DNA of 63,285 nt from Collinsella sp. UBA6357 (lineage in GTDB: Bacteria; Actinomycetota; Coriobacteriia; Coriobacteriales; Coriobacteriaceae), in assembly GCA_002437815.1 (NCBI GenBank), contig DJRP01000025.1, positions 1 to 63,285 on the forward strand, read 5' to 3'. The notes beneath the pieces were generated by a model that saw nothing but the letters and a program-made list of their open reading frames with translations, ran no database searches and was not told the DNA's origin. The position numbers were made by a program, and so were the translations under genes. Position 1 is the first letter of the stretch. The number at the start of each line of letters is the position of its first letter. Below are positions 37,369 to 46,110 of the stretch, piece by piece.

Positions 37369-38985
37369 ATGGCTAAAGCTAAAGCTGTGGCAGAGGAGAA
37401 GGGTGCCGAGAAGTTCATACTTCTCCCCGTTCTCGTTCTGATCCTTGCCCAGATGGGCACTTCGGGTGACAACGGCGCGCTCTCGCTCGCCGCGACCGCC
37501 CTCACCCAGGACCTCGGCGCCACTACCGCCGACATTCAGCTCGCCAACATGGTTTACTCCCTCATGGCCGGCGCCTTCATGATCGCCGGCGGCATGATGG
37601 GCACCATCATCGGCTGGAAGAAGAACTTCCGCATGGGCGCTCTGCTGTGCGCTGCCGGCGAGGTCGTCCTTGCCATGGCTCCCAATATGGCAGTCTTCAT
37701 CTGGGGAGGCCGCACCCTCGTGGGCTTTGGCGCCTCCTTCATGATTCCGTCCGTCCTGGGCCTGGTCCCCAAGATCTATCACGGCAAGAATCGCGTGCTC
37801 GCCTTCGGCTGCATCGGCGCCGCTTCCGGTCTTTCGGCCTTGCTGCCGCTGGTTCTTTCCATCGTGCTCATGGCTGCCGGCATGCGCGTGACGTTCTTTG
37901 TCCTTGCCGCCTACTTTGTGCTCGTCTTCCTGCTCTCCTTCAAGTTGCCTGCGATCGAGCAGTCCGATGAGAAGCTCAAGTTCGACGGTATCGGCGTGGC
38001 GCTTGCCGCCTGCGGCCTGTTCCTGTTCCTCGTCGGCGTGTCCCGCATCTCCGCTTGGGGCCTCATCGAGCCCTTCGCGGCCTGCCCCTTCACCATCGCC
38101 GGCATCTCTCCCTGCCTGCCCATGGCCGTGCTCGGCGTGATCATCCTTGTCATCATGGTCATGGTCGAGAAGAAGGTCGAGGCCAAGAACGGCTTTGCCC
38201 TGCTGCCCCAGTCCTTCCTTAAGACCCCGCAGGTTCTCGCTGGCCTCGCTGCTTCTGCCATCACCTTCTTCTTCATGGGCGTCCAGTCCATCCTGATGGC
38301 TCCCTATCTGCAGCTCGTCGCCGGTTGGACCCCCGCTATCGTCGGTGTGCTGTCGATCGTCGTCGGCATCCCCACCTTCGCCTTCTCCATCGGCATCCCC
38401 AAGTTCATGCCCAAGGCCAATCCGCGCCACATCATCCAGGTCGGCTACATTGTCATGGCGGCGGCTCTCATCGTGATGGCGTTTTCCGTCACTCTTGCGG
38501 GCGCTTCTTACGCTGGCATCATGATCGGCTGCGTCGTTGCCGGTTCCGGCGCCGGTATCGTGTCCTCTCAGGCTAACAACGTCGTCGCCCTGGCTGTGAA
38601 CGAGCGCGACGCCTCCCAGTCCGGTGGCATCCAGACCACCATGCGCAACGTTGGCCAGGCGATCGGCATTGCCGTTCTGGGCGCCGTGCTGCTCTTCGGC
38701 ATCACCAATTCCGTCAAGGACGCCGCCGCCAACGATTCCCGTATCTCCGATACCACCGTGGCGGCCCTTTCCGAGCGCACCATCGACCTCATGAGCGACG
38801 ATAACTTCCGTGCCTCGATCGCCGACATCGATATGACCGATGACGAGCGCGACGCCCTGGTCGAGCTCAATGCTCAGTCGCGCTTCAACTCCACTCGTTT
38901 CGCCTATTACGTGGGCGCGGCCGTCATCGTGCTCGGTCTTGCCACCACGCCTGCGATCAAGAAGTTCTCCAAAGAGGAGGAGTAG
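37369..38985 (+). CDS. MFS transporter, DHA2-like, 14 helices
   Basis: The 538-residue major-facilitator protein begins 'FILLPVLVLILAQMGTSGDNGALSLAATALTQDLG' and has motif C-like 'GFGASFMIPSVLGLVPKIYHG'. It has about 14 helices and a soluble loop near the end (residues 450-510). It is clearly paralogous to the protein at 43772 (same N-terminal SGDN/SADNGAxS pattern, same IWGGR-LVGxGAS helix). Three bases separate it from the amidohydrolase gene, so it probably carries that enzyme's substrate or product. AGAAAGGAAA supports the start at 37369. Confidence 0.85.
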   Translation: MAKAKAVAEEKGAEKFILLPVLVLILAQMGTSGDNGALSLAATALTQDLGATTADIQLANMVYSLMAGAFMIAGGMMGTIIGWKKNFRMGALLCAAGEVVLAMAPNMAVFIWGGRTLVGFGASFMIPSVLGLVPKIYHGKNRVLAFGCIGAASGLSALLPLVLSIVLMAAGMRVTFFVLAAYFVLVFLLSFKLPAIEQSDEKLKFDGIGVALAACGLFLFLVGVSRISAWGLIEPFAACPFTIAGISPCLPMAVLGVIILVIMVMVEKKVEAKNGFALLPQSFLKTPQVLAGLAASAITFFFMGVQSILMAPYLQLVAGWTPAIVGVLSIVVGIPTFAFSIGIPKFMPKANPRHIIQVGYIVMAAALIVMAFSVTLAGASYAGIMIGCVVAGSGAGIVSSQANNVVALAVNERDASQSGGIQTTMRNVGQAIGIAVLGAVLLFGITNSVKDAAANDSRISDTTVAALSERTIDLMSDDNFRASIADIDMTDDERDALVELNAQSRFNSTRFAYYVGAAVIVLGLATTPAIKKFSKEEE

Positions 38986-38988
38986 GAC

Positions 38989-40605
38989 ATGAAGAAGCTC
39001 TACTTCAACGGTGACTTCCTGCCCATGACGGGCGAGGGCGATACGTTCGAGGCCCTGCTTGTCGCCGATGACGGCACGATCGCCTTCACCGGCTCGCTTG
39101 ACGAGGCCCGCGCCCAGGCCGACGGTGCCGAAGAGATCGATCTTGAGGGCCATTGCCTCATGCCCGGTCTCATCGACCCGCATTCGCACATTTCCGGCTG
39201 CACGCAGTACATCGTCGCCGCCGACCTCAACGGCGCTGCGGACTTCGATGAGATCGTCAAGCGCCTCTCCGACTTTGCCGCTCAGCGCGGTATCGGCGAG
39301 GACGGCGTGATCATGGGCGTCTCCTACGACCAGAACTCTCTGGCCGAGAAGGAGCACCCCAACCGCCATGTGCTCGATCGCGTGAGCGAGACCATCCCCG
39401 TCATCGCCGTCCACGCTTCGAGCCATATGATCGTCGCCAACACCAAGCTGCTCGAGCTGGCCAACATCACTGCCGAGACGCCCGATCCCGAGGGCTCTCG
39501 TTACGGCCGCGAGGCCGACGGCACACCCGACGGGTACTGCGAGGAGCCGGGTGCCATGTGGCCCGTGTTCGCTGTGACGCAGCCGCGTCAGAAGATGGAC
39601 ATGGACGTCATGATCGGCGAGATGCAGGACATCTATCTGGAGAACGGCATCACCACCTGCCAGGAAGGCGCTACCACAGCCGACTTCGCCGCGCTGTTCT
39701 GCGGCCTTGCCCAGAAGGGTTTGCTCAAGATGGACGTCGTGAGCTACCCGATGTACGGCGAGGATGTCGACAAGATCCTGGCCGACCACGAGTCTTTCGT
39801 GTCCCAGGACTACACCGGCCACTTCCGCATCGGCGGCCTCAAGATGTTCTTCGACGGCTCCCCGCAGGGCCGCACCGCTTGGATGACCGAGCCCTACACC
39901 CCGGGCGACGAGGGCGAGGGCTACTGCGGCTACGGCACCATGACCGACAAGGCCGCATACGACTTCATGCGCAAGGCCATCGACGGCAACCATCAGCTGC
40001 TCGCCCACACCAACGGCGATGCCGCGGCCGATCAGTACCTGCGCGTCTACAAGCGCGCGCTGGAGGATTCGCCCAACCCGCAGAAGGCCGAGTTGCATCC
40101 GGTCATGATCCACTGCCAGACCGCCCGTCGCGATCAGTATGAGCAGATGGCCGAGATCGGCATGATCCCGTCGATCTTCGCGAGCCATATCTGGTATTGG
40201 GCCGACGTGCATCTCAAGAACTTTGGGCCCGAGCGCGGCGGTCGCGTATCCGCCTGCCATGATGCGCTCGCATGCGGTCTGCCGTTTACGTTCCATACCG
40301 ACACGCCCGTTTTGCGCCCGAATTTCTTCGAGGCCGTGTGGTGTGCCGCCAAGCGCGTCACCAAGGGCGGCGTGCAGCTGGACGAGGATCAGAAGATCAG
40401 CGTGTACGAGGGTCTCAAGGCCGTGACGGTCAACGGTGCCAACCAGTACGGCGAACTCGATCGCAAGGGTACGCTTGAGGTCGGAAAACTTGCCGACCTG
40501 TGCATCGTCGAGAAGAACCCGCTCAAGATCGAGCTTGATGAGGTGCGCGACCTGCACGTTCTCGAGACGATCAAGGAAGGCAAGACCGTCTGGACTCGCG
40601 CGTAG
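38989..40605 (+). CDS. Amidohydrolase-family protein, YtcJ-like
   Basis: The 538-residue metal-dependent hydrolase has the beta-sandwich opening 'LYFNGDFLPMTGEGDTFEALLVADDGTIAFTGSLDEA' and 'LMPGLIDPHSHISG' with the metal-binding HxH. 'HTNGDAAADQYLRVY', 'MIHCQT' and 'PFTFHTDTPVLRP' follow, as in the YtcJ group of amidohydrolase-3 proteins. Such enzymes cleave amide, imide or formyl bonds in small metabolites; the substrate is unknown. It is translationally adjacent to the MFS gene, making a two-gene uptake/degradation unit followed by a terminator. Confidence 0.85.
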   Translation: MKKLYFNGDFLPMTGEGDTFEALLVADDGTIAFTGSLDEARAQADGAEEIDLEGHCLMPGLIDPHSHISGCTQYIVAADLNGAADFDEIVKRLSDFAAQRGIGEDGVIMGVSYDQNSLAEKEHPNRHVLDRVSETIPVIAVHASSHMIVANTKLLELANITAETPDPEGSRYGREADGTPDGYCEEPGAMWPVFAVTQPRQKMDMDVMIGEMQDIYLENGITTCQEGATTADFAALFCGLAQKGLLKMDVVSYPMYGEDVDKILADHESFVSQDYTGHFRIGGLKMFFDGSPQGRTAWMTEPYTPGDEGEGYCGYGTMTDKAAYDFMRKAIDGNHQLLAHTNGDAAADQYLRVYKRALEDSPNPQKAELHPVMIHCQTARRDQYEQMAEIGMIPSIFASHIWYWADVHLKNFGPERGGRVSACHDALACGLPFTFHTDTPVLRPNFFEAVWCAAKRVTKGGVQLDEDQKISVYEGLKAVTVNGANQYGELDRKGTLEVGKLADLCIVEKNPLKIELDEVRDLHVLETIKEGKTVWTRA

Positions 40606-40652
40606 CGAAGGTTCAAAACATCGGTGCCGACGGGTCATGCGCCCGTGGGTAT

Positions 40653-40690
40653 GGGACCCGTGGCTGCAGGGGCGGCCGCGGGCCCTTTTT
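40653..40690 (+). terminator. Terminator of the MFS-amidohydrolase operon
   Basis: GGGACCCGTGGCT pairs with CGGCCGCGGGCCC (one bulge, G-U pairs) and is followed by TTTTT. Confidence 0.75.
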
Positions 40691-40771
40691 CGGTTTGTGG
40701 AAACGGCGGCCCGCGTGATGGCGTAAAGTTGCACATGTTTATGACTGCCGTGCCGAGCGAGGGGATTGCCC

Positions 40772-41734
40772 ATGCCTGCCGATACCCGCAAGTGCAACAT
40801 CATCGTCGACTCCTGCTGCGAGCTGCCGCGCGACTTTTGCGAGAAGGAGGGCCTGACCGTCCTCAACTTCACCTATACCGAGCAGGCGCTCGGCGAGGGC
40901 GGCCTCACCGGCACGGACGACATGTACGAATCGCTCTCGGCTCACGATTTCTACAGCGCCATGCGTCGCGGCGCCCAGCCCATGACTTCGCAGCCCTCGC
41001 AGCTTGTGTTCGAGGAGGCCTTCGCCGCTGCGGCTGATTCGGGCGTGCCGACGGTCTACCTGGCGTTCTCGAGTGGGCTTTCGGGCTGCTACGACGGTGC
41101 CTGCATGGCGCTCGATCGCCTGTGCGAGGCGCGCGGTAGGACCGCCGATGAGTTCGGTCTGTATATCGTCGACCTCAAGCTCGGCTCCACGCCGCAGGGC
41201 CTTATCATCGCCGAGGCCGCCCGCCAGCGTGACCGCGGCCTCACAGCTACCGAGCTTGCTGCGTGGGCGAAAGAGGCGCGTTACTACGTGCAGACGATGT
41301 TCATGGTCGACGATCTCGAAGCGCTCCACCGCGGTGGGCGCATTCCCGCCAGCGTCGCCGTGGTCGGCGGTAAGCTCGACGTCAAGCCGCTGCTCACCTT
41401 CGATATCGAGGGCAAGCTCTCGGTGGTGGGCGTGGCGCGCGGCCGCAAGAAGGGCTTGCGTCGTATGGCGGAGTTCTTCGACAAGAACCGCAACGCCGAC
41501 ATGTATTCGAACATCGCCGCCATCGGCAACGCCGATGCCCAGGTCGACGCGCGGCGCCTGTGCGAGCTCATCCAAAAACAGGACGACACCACCATGTTTC
41601 TCGAAACGAGCATCGGTCCCACGATCGGCTGCCACGTGGGTCCGGGCATGGTGAGCGTGAGCTTTTGGGGCGACGACCGCCGAGCCCAGTCCTCGATCAG
41701 CGACAGGATCGCTGGGATGGTCAAGGGCAGGTAG
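40772..41734 (+). CDS. DegV-family fatty-acid-binding protein (FakB-like)
   Basis: The 320-residue two-domain DegV fold has 'NIIVDSCCELPRDFCEKEGLTVLNFTY', 'AMRRGAQPMTSQPSQLVFEEAF' with the TSQPS motif that contacts the fatty-acid carboxylate, 'YLAFSSGLSGCYDGA', and 'SIGPTIGCHVGPGMVSVSFWGDD' at the end. FakB proteins present fatty acids to the kinase FakA for incorporation into phospholipid; no fakA is in the window. GAGGGG favours ATG 40772 over a TTG two codons earlier. It is monocistronic. Confidence 0.87.
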   Translation: MPADTRKCNIIVDSCCELPRDFCEKEGLTVLNFTYTEQALGEGGLTGTDDMYESLSAHDFYSAMRRGAQPMTSQPSQLVFEEAFAAAADSGVPTVYLAFSSGLSGCYDGACMALDRLCEARGRTADEFGLYIVDLKLGSTPQGLIIAEAARQRDRGLTATELAAWAKEARYYVQTMFMVDDLEALHRGGRIPASVAVVGGKLDVKPLLTFDIEGKLSVVGVARGRKKGLRRMAEFFDKNRNADMYSNIAAIGNADAQVDARRLCELIQKQDDTTMFLETSIGPTIGCHVGPGMVSVSFWGDDRRAQSSISDRIAGMVKGR

Positions 41735-41752
41735 CGCAGGCGTGCATCGGTG

Positions 41753-41776
41753 GCCCTCGGAGGGTTTTTCGAGGGC
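41753..41776. terminator. Small hairpin between convergent DegV and regulator genes
   Basis: GCCCTCG and CGAGGGC enclose a loop containing GGGTTTTT. It touches the stop codon of the minus-strand regulator. Weak as a classical terminator. Confidence 0.35.
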
Positions 41777-43611
41777 TATCGCGGCAGCCCGGCCTCGATG
41801 GCCAACGTCTTGAAGCGTTCGACGGCGGGCGCGAGGATACGCTCGTCCCTCGGGGCGATACAGAGCACGAGGATGTGACGAAGGCGGTCGCCGGTAAAAC
41901 CTGCACGCGTATCCACGTGGTAGTGGACGGCGCCGCTCGTCGCCACGTCGTTCGAGAAGACCGTCATGAGCATCCAAGGTCCCCGCGTGAACGAGTACAT
42001 CTCGAAGACGGCGGAGAAGTCGCCCAACGATCCGCGCCAGAGACCTTCTTCGACCAGCGCCGCGTGCAGGGCGCGTTGAAGGTCGCGGGCGTGCCGGATG
42101 TCGAGATCATGCTCGCTGAGGCTGCCGAAGAGCAGGGCATCACCGAGCCGATCCCGGGGAAAGCCGAGCCGCATGATGAGGCCCTCGATGCGCGAGCGGT
42201 CGTGCTCGTCGATGGCGTTTCCGATCACGCAGAGCGGAAGCGCGGTTTTGACCGGATCGAACGAGACGAGGAAGTCGAGGCCGGCAAGGACACTCGGTGC
42301 CTCGGGGGCCACGGCTTCGCGGTCGGTGAGCACCCGGACGATGCGAATGCTGGGTATGAGCCGCTCGAGACGGTCGCGCGCATAGAAGACCTGCTCGATT
42401 CCGCAGTTGACCACAAGCCCCACGTGCCATTGGTCGTGACTCGAGATGCCGTCCATATAGGAGAGCAGGAGCATGCCGAGACGTGTGAGGTCGGTCTGGT
42501 ACAGGTTGAGTTCGCGCAGCCCGGGCGTATCGCGCATCGTTTCGCCCAATCGCATGAATGATGCCATGTTTTCAAAGCGAACCGTCCAGGTGTTCTCCTG
42601 CGGAAGCGAGATGGCGCGCTCGTATCGCATGTGGGTGAGTCCGGCCTCGATGAGGGCCGCGCAGGGTTTATCGAGATGGAGTGCCGGGCGCGTTCCAAAA
42701 CGTTCGCGCAGGGCATAGAAGAGGGTCTCGGTGAGGTCCTCGATCCGGGGATCCGGTCGATAGGATCGCTGGAAGTCGGGTGTCCAGCGGCGGGTCGACA
42801 CGGTAAAGAGATCGCGGACGACGCCGCGTTCGCCGGGAGGCACCTCGATGCCAAAGCGTGACTCGATACGAGCGCAGATGTCGTTGTAGACGGAGGGGAC
42901 ATCGCCGGCGTATCCCGCCACCCGTTTGCGCTTGAGGATCCTTAACACCATGATCTGCAGGTAGACCATGATCTGGTGGCGCGCATTGTCGGTGTATGAC
43001 GTGTCGAGTCCCTGCTCGACCTGCGACACCAGCTCGCCAAAGAATTGCTCGTTGCCGCTAAAGAGCTGTGGCTCGATGCGGCGTTTCATGGCCGTGGACG
43101 CGAACTCGAAGAGATAATAGACGATAAAGAACCTGATGTATTCCTCGGGGCCCTCGACGCTGATTTTGCGGCCGCGGACGATCTGCGCCCCAAAAGGCGT
43201 GAGCAGCTCGTTCCAGGAGCGCAAGTCGTCCTGTGCCTGCTGTTTGTTGGTGAGGATGGCCCGCGCGAGCGATTCTGTGGTGTATTGGTTGGCGTAGTCG
43301 CAGGTCAGCAGGAGCATGCCGCGGTAGAACCGGTCGAGGCCGGCATCCATGGAGAGCGCCCGCTCCTTGATGACGCCTTGAATGCGCTCGCGCTGCGGTC
43401 CGGTGCTCGCGAGTCGGATCCCGTTGCCTCGTTTCGATTCGACGGCGGCCTCGATTCCCACCTGCGAAAGGAAGGCGTTGACGGCGCGCATGTCGTTGCG
43501 GACCGTGCGCTCCGAGCATGCGAGGGCGCTTGAGACGTCCACCGTCGGAACGTAGCTCGCCTGCTCGAGCAGGAGGTTGAGCAGTTTGACCTGGCGCGCG
43601 TTGATGCTCAT
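41776..43611 (-). CDS. BglG/MtlR-type transcriptional regulator with HTH and PTS-like domains
   Basis: The 611-residue protein has an N-terminal winged HTH (ARQVKLLNLLLEQASYVPTVDVSSALACSERTVRNDMRAVNAFL), a middle region of PRD-like helices, and an EIIB-like domain ('WHVGLVVNCGIEQVFYARDRLERLIPSIRIVRVLTD', with a Cys where EIIB-Bgl is phosphorylated). A C-terminal domain resembles EIIA type 2, with no certain active His. Such proteins activate sugar operons under PTS control. Here the divergent neighbour is an MFS carrier, not a PTS gene, which is unusual. Half-site repeats in the shared promoter support control of that gene. Confidence 0.8.
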   Translation of the reverse strand: MSINARQVKLLNLLLEQASYVPTVDVSSALACSERTVRNDMRAVNAFLSQVGIEAAVESKRGNGIRLASTGPQRERIQGVIKERALSMDAGLDRFYRGMLLLTCDYANQYTTESLARAILTNKQQAQDDLRSWNELLTPFGAQIVRGRKISVEGPEEYIRFFIVYYLFEFASTAMKRRIEPQLFSGNEQFFGELVSQVEQGLDTSYTDNARHQIMVYLQIMVLRILKRKRVAGYAGDVPSVYNDICARIESRFGIEVPPGERGVVRDLFTVSTRRWTPDFQRSYRPDPRIEDLTETLFYALRERFGTRPALHLDKPCAALIEAGLTHMRYERAISLPQENTWTVRFENMASFMRLGETMRDTPGLRELNLYQTDLTRLGMLLLSYMDGISSHDQWHVGLVVNCGIEQVFYARDRLERLIPSIRIVRVLTDREAVAPEAPSVLAGLDFLVSFDPVKTALPLCVIGNAIDEHDRSRIEGLIMRLGFPRDRLGDALLFGSLSEHDLDIRHARDLQRALHAALVEEGLWRGSLGDFSAVFEMYSFTRGPWMLMTVFSNDVATSGAVHYHVDTRAGFTGDRLRHILVLCIAPRDERILAPAVERFKTLAIEAGLPR

Positions 43612-43651
43612 GGCGAGCTCCTTGCTTGACGTTGGGTTTTGGGGCGTTTTG

Positions 43652-43746
43652 CCGTATATCAGGAAAACGAGCTGATATCAGACATCTTACGTGCTTTTTA
43701 AGATGGAAGGGGAGGGTTTGAATATCAATCCTTTCCTGATATACGG
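43652..43746. promoter_or_regulatory. Paired half-sites in the divergent regulator/MFS promoter
   Basis: CCGTATATCAGGAAA (43652-43666) and its exact complement (43732-43746) are 65 bp apart. Between them is the palindrome CTGATATCAG (43672-43681). All share a TGATAT core, as expected for several binding sites of the divergent regulator. Confidence 0.6.
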
Positions 43747-43771
43747 AACGAATGGTGGATGGTGATACGTC

Positions 43772-45394
43772 GTGGCGCAAGGGAATGCCAAAACAGGTCC
43801 GGTGCCTGCGGGAGAGACGCGTCTTGCACGGCTGGCGCCCCTGATCGTGCTGGCGTGTGCACAGCTGGGGACCTCGGCGGACAACGGCGCGTTCTCGGTC
43901 GCGATGGCCGAGATGATGCGCGTCTTTGGCTGCCCGCTTGCGGACGTGCAGATGGCGAACACCGTCTATTCGCTCATGGCGGGCACGTTTATGCTGGCGA
44001 GCGGTCTGCTCGGCATGGTGATCGGCTGGGGACGCAATTTTCGCGCGGGCCTGGTGCTCGCCGTCGCGGGTGAGCTTATCTGCGCGTTTGCGCCGAACAT
44101 CATGGTGCTCATCTGGGGCGGCCGCCTGATGGTGGGGCTCGGGGCGAGCTTGATCATCCCGTCGGTCCTCGGTATGGTCTCGATGCTCTATGAGGGCGAG
44201 GCGCGCAAGCAGGCTTACGGTGTCATCGCTGCTTCCGCCGCGCTGGCGACCATCATCCCCATCCTTCTTGGCATCCTTGTCGACCTTGCGGGTTTCCGCG
44301 TTACATTCGGTGTGCTGGCGGCCTATTTCGCAGCGCTGCTTGCGGCGAGCGCCAAGCTCCCTGCGGGCGGTGCCATCCATGCGGGCAAGTTCGACGTGCC
44401 CGGTGCGGTCCTGGCATCACTCGGGCTGTTTGCCGTCATGTGCGGTCTCTCCCGCGTCTCGGTGTGGGGTGTGCTTGACCCGCTGCCGCAGGCGCCGTTT
44501 GCGGTACTCGGCATCTCTCCGGCCCTTCCGATCGTAGGTGTGGGGCTCGTTTTGCTTGCGGTACTCGTCCCGGTCGAGTTTTGGATGGAGCGCCGCCATG
44601 GGGTGGCGATCCTACCCTCGAGCTTCATGAAGAGTGCCAGCGTTCGCGCGGGCGTGGTCGCAATCGCGCTTCCGTTCTTCTATATGGGGGCACAAGGGCT
44701 TGTCGCCACGTCGTATTACCAGCTGGTGATTGGTTTGGGCGGTATGCAGACGGCGCTTTTGGGGATCATCTCCGGCGTTCCGATGCTCGTGCTCGCGATG
44801 GCCGTTCCGCGCAAATGGCCGCATCTTGATCCGTGGGCCGTCGTGCGGACCGGGTACGTGTGCGTGGCTCTTGCGTGTGTCTGCATGGCGCTGGGCGTGC
44901 GGGAGCCGGTGCTCACCCCCGTCATGGTTGTGGGCACGCTCTTTGGTGGCGTCGGCGTCGGCCTTATCAACTCGCAGGCCAACAACATCGTCGCATCGGC
45001 CGTGCCGGCCCGTGACGCCCAGCAGTCGGGCGGTGTCCAGGGTGCGGCTCGCAACCTCGGTCTCGCACTCGGGTCCGCCGCCATGGGTTCGGTGCTCCTG
45101 ATCGCGGTCAACAGCGGACTCGATGCACGCATCGCCTCGTCTTCATCGATCGATACGAAGACGGCGACGTCGCTTGAGGAGGTCGTCTATACCTACGAGA
45201 GCGATGCCGCCTTTGCGGCGCGACTCGACGCGGCGGGTGTTGTGGACGATGCGGCGCGTGCCGACCTGCTCGCGGATAACGCGGAGGTTCGCTCGTCGGC
45301 CGCCGCTGCGGCCTTTAACGCGGTTGCCCTCGTCTCGATCGTGGCGTTGGCGACCACGTTTCCACGCAAGGCCGGACGCGGGATCATGGAATAG
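43772..45394 (+). CDS. MFS transporter, paralogue of the 37.4-kb carrier
   Basis: The 540-residue, about 14-helix MFS protein has 'VLACAQLGTSADNGAFSVAMAEMMRVFG', 'MANTVYSLMAGTFMLASGLLGMVIGWGRNFRAG', 'IWGGRLMVGLGASLIIPSVLG' and 'VGLINSQANNIVASAVPARDAQQSGGVQGAARNLG', closely paralleling the protein at 37369. A GTG start at 43772 is used; the ribosome site is weak (GGTGGATGG), so translation may be modest. It is divergent from the BglG/MtlR-type regulator, its likely controller. Substrate unknown. Confidence 0.83.
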   Translation: MAQGNAKTGPVPAGETRLARLAPLIVLACAQLGTSADNGAFSVAMAEMMRVFGCPLADVQMANTVYSLMAGTFMLASGLLGMVIGWGRNFRAGLVLAVAGELICAFAPNIMVLIWGGRLMVGLGASLIIPSVLGMVSMLYEGEARKQAYGVIAASAALATIIPILLGILVDLAGFRVTFGVLAAYFAALLAASAKLPAGGAIHAGKFDVPGAVLASLGLFAVMCGLSRVSVWGVLDPLPQAPFAVLGISPALPIVGVGLVLLAVLVPVEFWMERRHGVAILPSSFMKSASVRAGVVAIALPFFYMGAQGLVATSYYQLVIGLGGMQTALLGIISGVPMLVLAMAVPRKWPHLDPWAVVRTGYVCVALACVCMALGVREPVLTPVMVVGTLFGGVGVGLINSQANNIVASAVPARDAQQSGGVQGAARNLGLALGSAAMGSVLLIAVNSGLDARIASSSSIDTKTATSLEEVVYTYESDAAFAARLDAAGVVDDAARADLLADNAEVRSSAAAAAFNAVALVSIVALATTFPRKAGRGIME

Positions 45395-45414
45395 GCATCT
45401 CGTACTCGGGGTTG

Positions 45415-46068
45415 CTACTGCTGCCGATGCAAATGCCGCTCCAACTGCCTGCCTGCGGCGGTGAGGCACATCACGATGATGTAATAGACTGCGGCCACCA
45501 GCAAAAAGGGCTCGAAGGCGCGATAGGTGAGGGCTTGGACGCTCTGGGCGGCGCGCATCAGGTCCATAAGGCCGATGGTCGCCACGAGCGACGAGCTCTT
45601 GAGTACCGTGATGACCTCGTTGACAAGCGCGGGCGCCACTGAGCGCAATGCCTGCGGGATGATGATCTTGCGCATCATGGCGGGGTAGGAAAGGCCGATA
45701 GCCCGTGCCGCGTCGTATTGACCGGTGTCGACGCCCTCGATGCCGCCGCGAACGGTCTCGGACACCGTGGCCGAGCCGTTGAGGCCGAGCGTGAGCACAC
45801 CGGCCGTAAACATCGAGATCTTGAAGCCCGTGAGCTGCGGCGTGGCGAAATAGGCTATGAAGAGCAGCACGATGAGCGGCACGCCGCGGAAGATCGACGT
45901 GTAGAGGTCGAGCATGGCGCGCAGCGGCCGGCAGCGCACGACCTTGCCCACGGCGATGATAAAGCCGAGTATGAGCGCGATGACGAGCGCGGCCCCCGTG
46001 ACCTCGAGGGTCACGGCGAGGCCGTCCCAGAACATCGGGATATACGGTTCGAGCAGGCTGAACTTCAT
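45415..46068 (-). CDS. Amino-acid ABC transporter permease without adjacent ATPase
   Basis: The 217-residue inner-membrane permease of the HisM/GlnP class has 'LDLYTSIFRGVPLIVLLFIAYFATPQLTG' and the EAA loop 'VRGGIEGVDTGQYDAARAIGLSYPAMMRKIIIPQALR', then 'NEVITVLKSSSLVATIG'. It lies 42 bp downstream of the binding-protein gene on the same strand. No ATP-binding gene follows; the next gene is convergent. It may borrow the GlnQ-type ATPase at 15668 or another in the genome. Confidence 0.88.
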   Translation of the reverse strand: MKFSLLEPYIPMFWDGLAVTLEVTGAALVIALILGFIIAVGKVVRCRPLRAMLDLYTSIFRGVPLIVLLFIAYFATPQLTGFKISMFTAGVLTLGLNGSATVSETVRGGIEGVDTGQYDAARAIGLSYPAMMRKIIIPQALRSVAPALVNEVITVLKSSSLVATIGLMDLMRAAQSVQALTYRAFEPFLLVAAVYYIIVMCLTAAGRQLERHLHRQQ

Positions 46069-46110
46069 GACAGGTGATTCTCCGTCCGCGGCGGGTGCGA
46101 CCGTCGCGCG

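Noticed and set aside
37093..40872. Very long open frame on the minus strand opposite the MFS and amidohydrolase genes
   Set aside because: It is the third-position shadow of two clearly recognisable plus-strand genes in high-GC DNA; the translation is His/Asp/Gly-rich with no domain and no ribosome site. Similar antisense frames over ftsH, the MacB-like gene and the rhaD/MFS region were discarded for the same reason.
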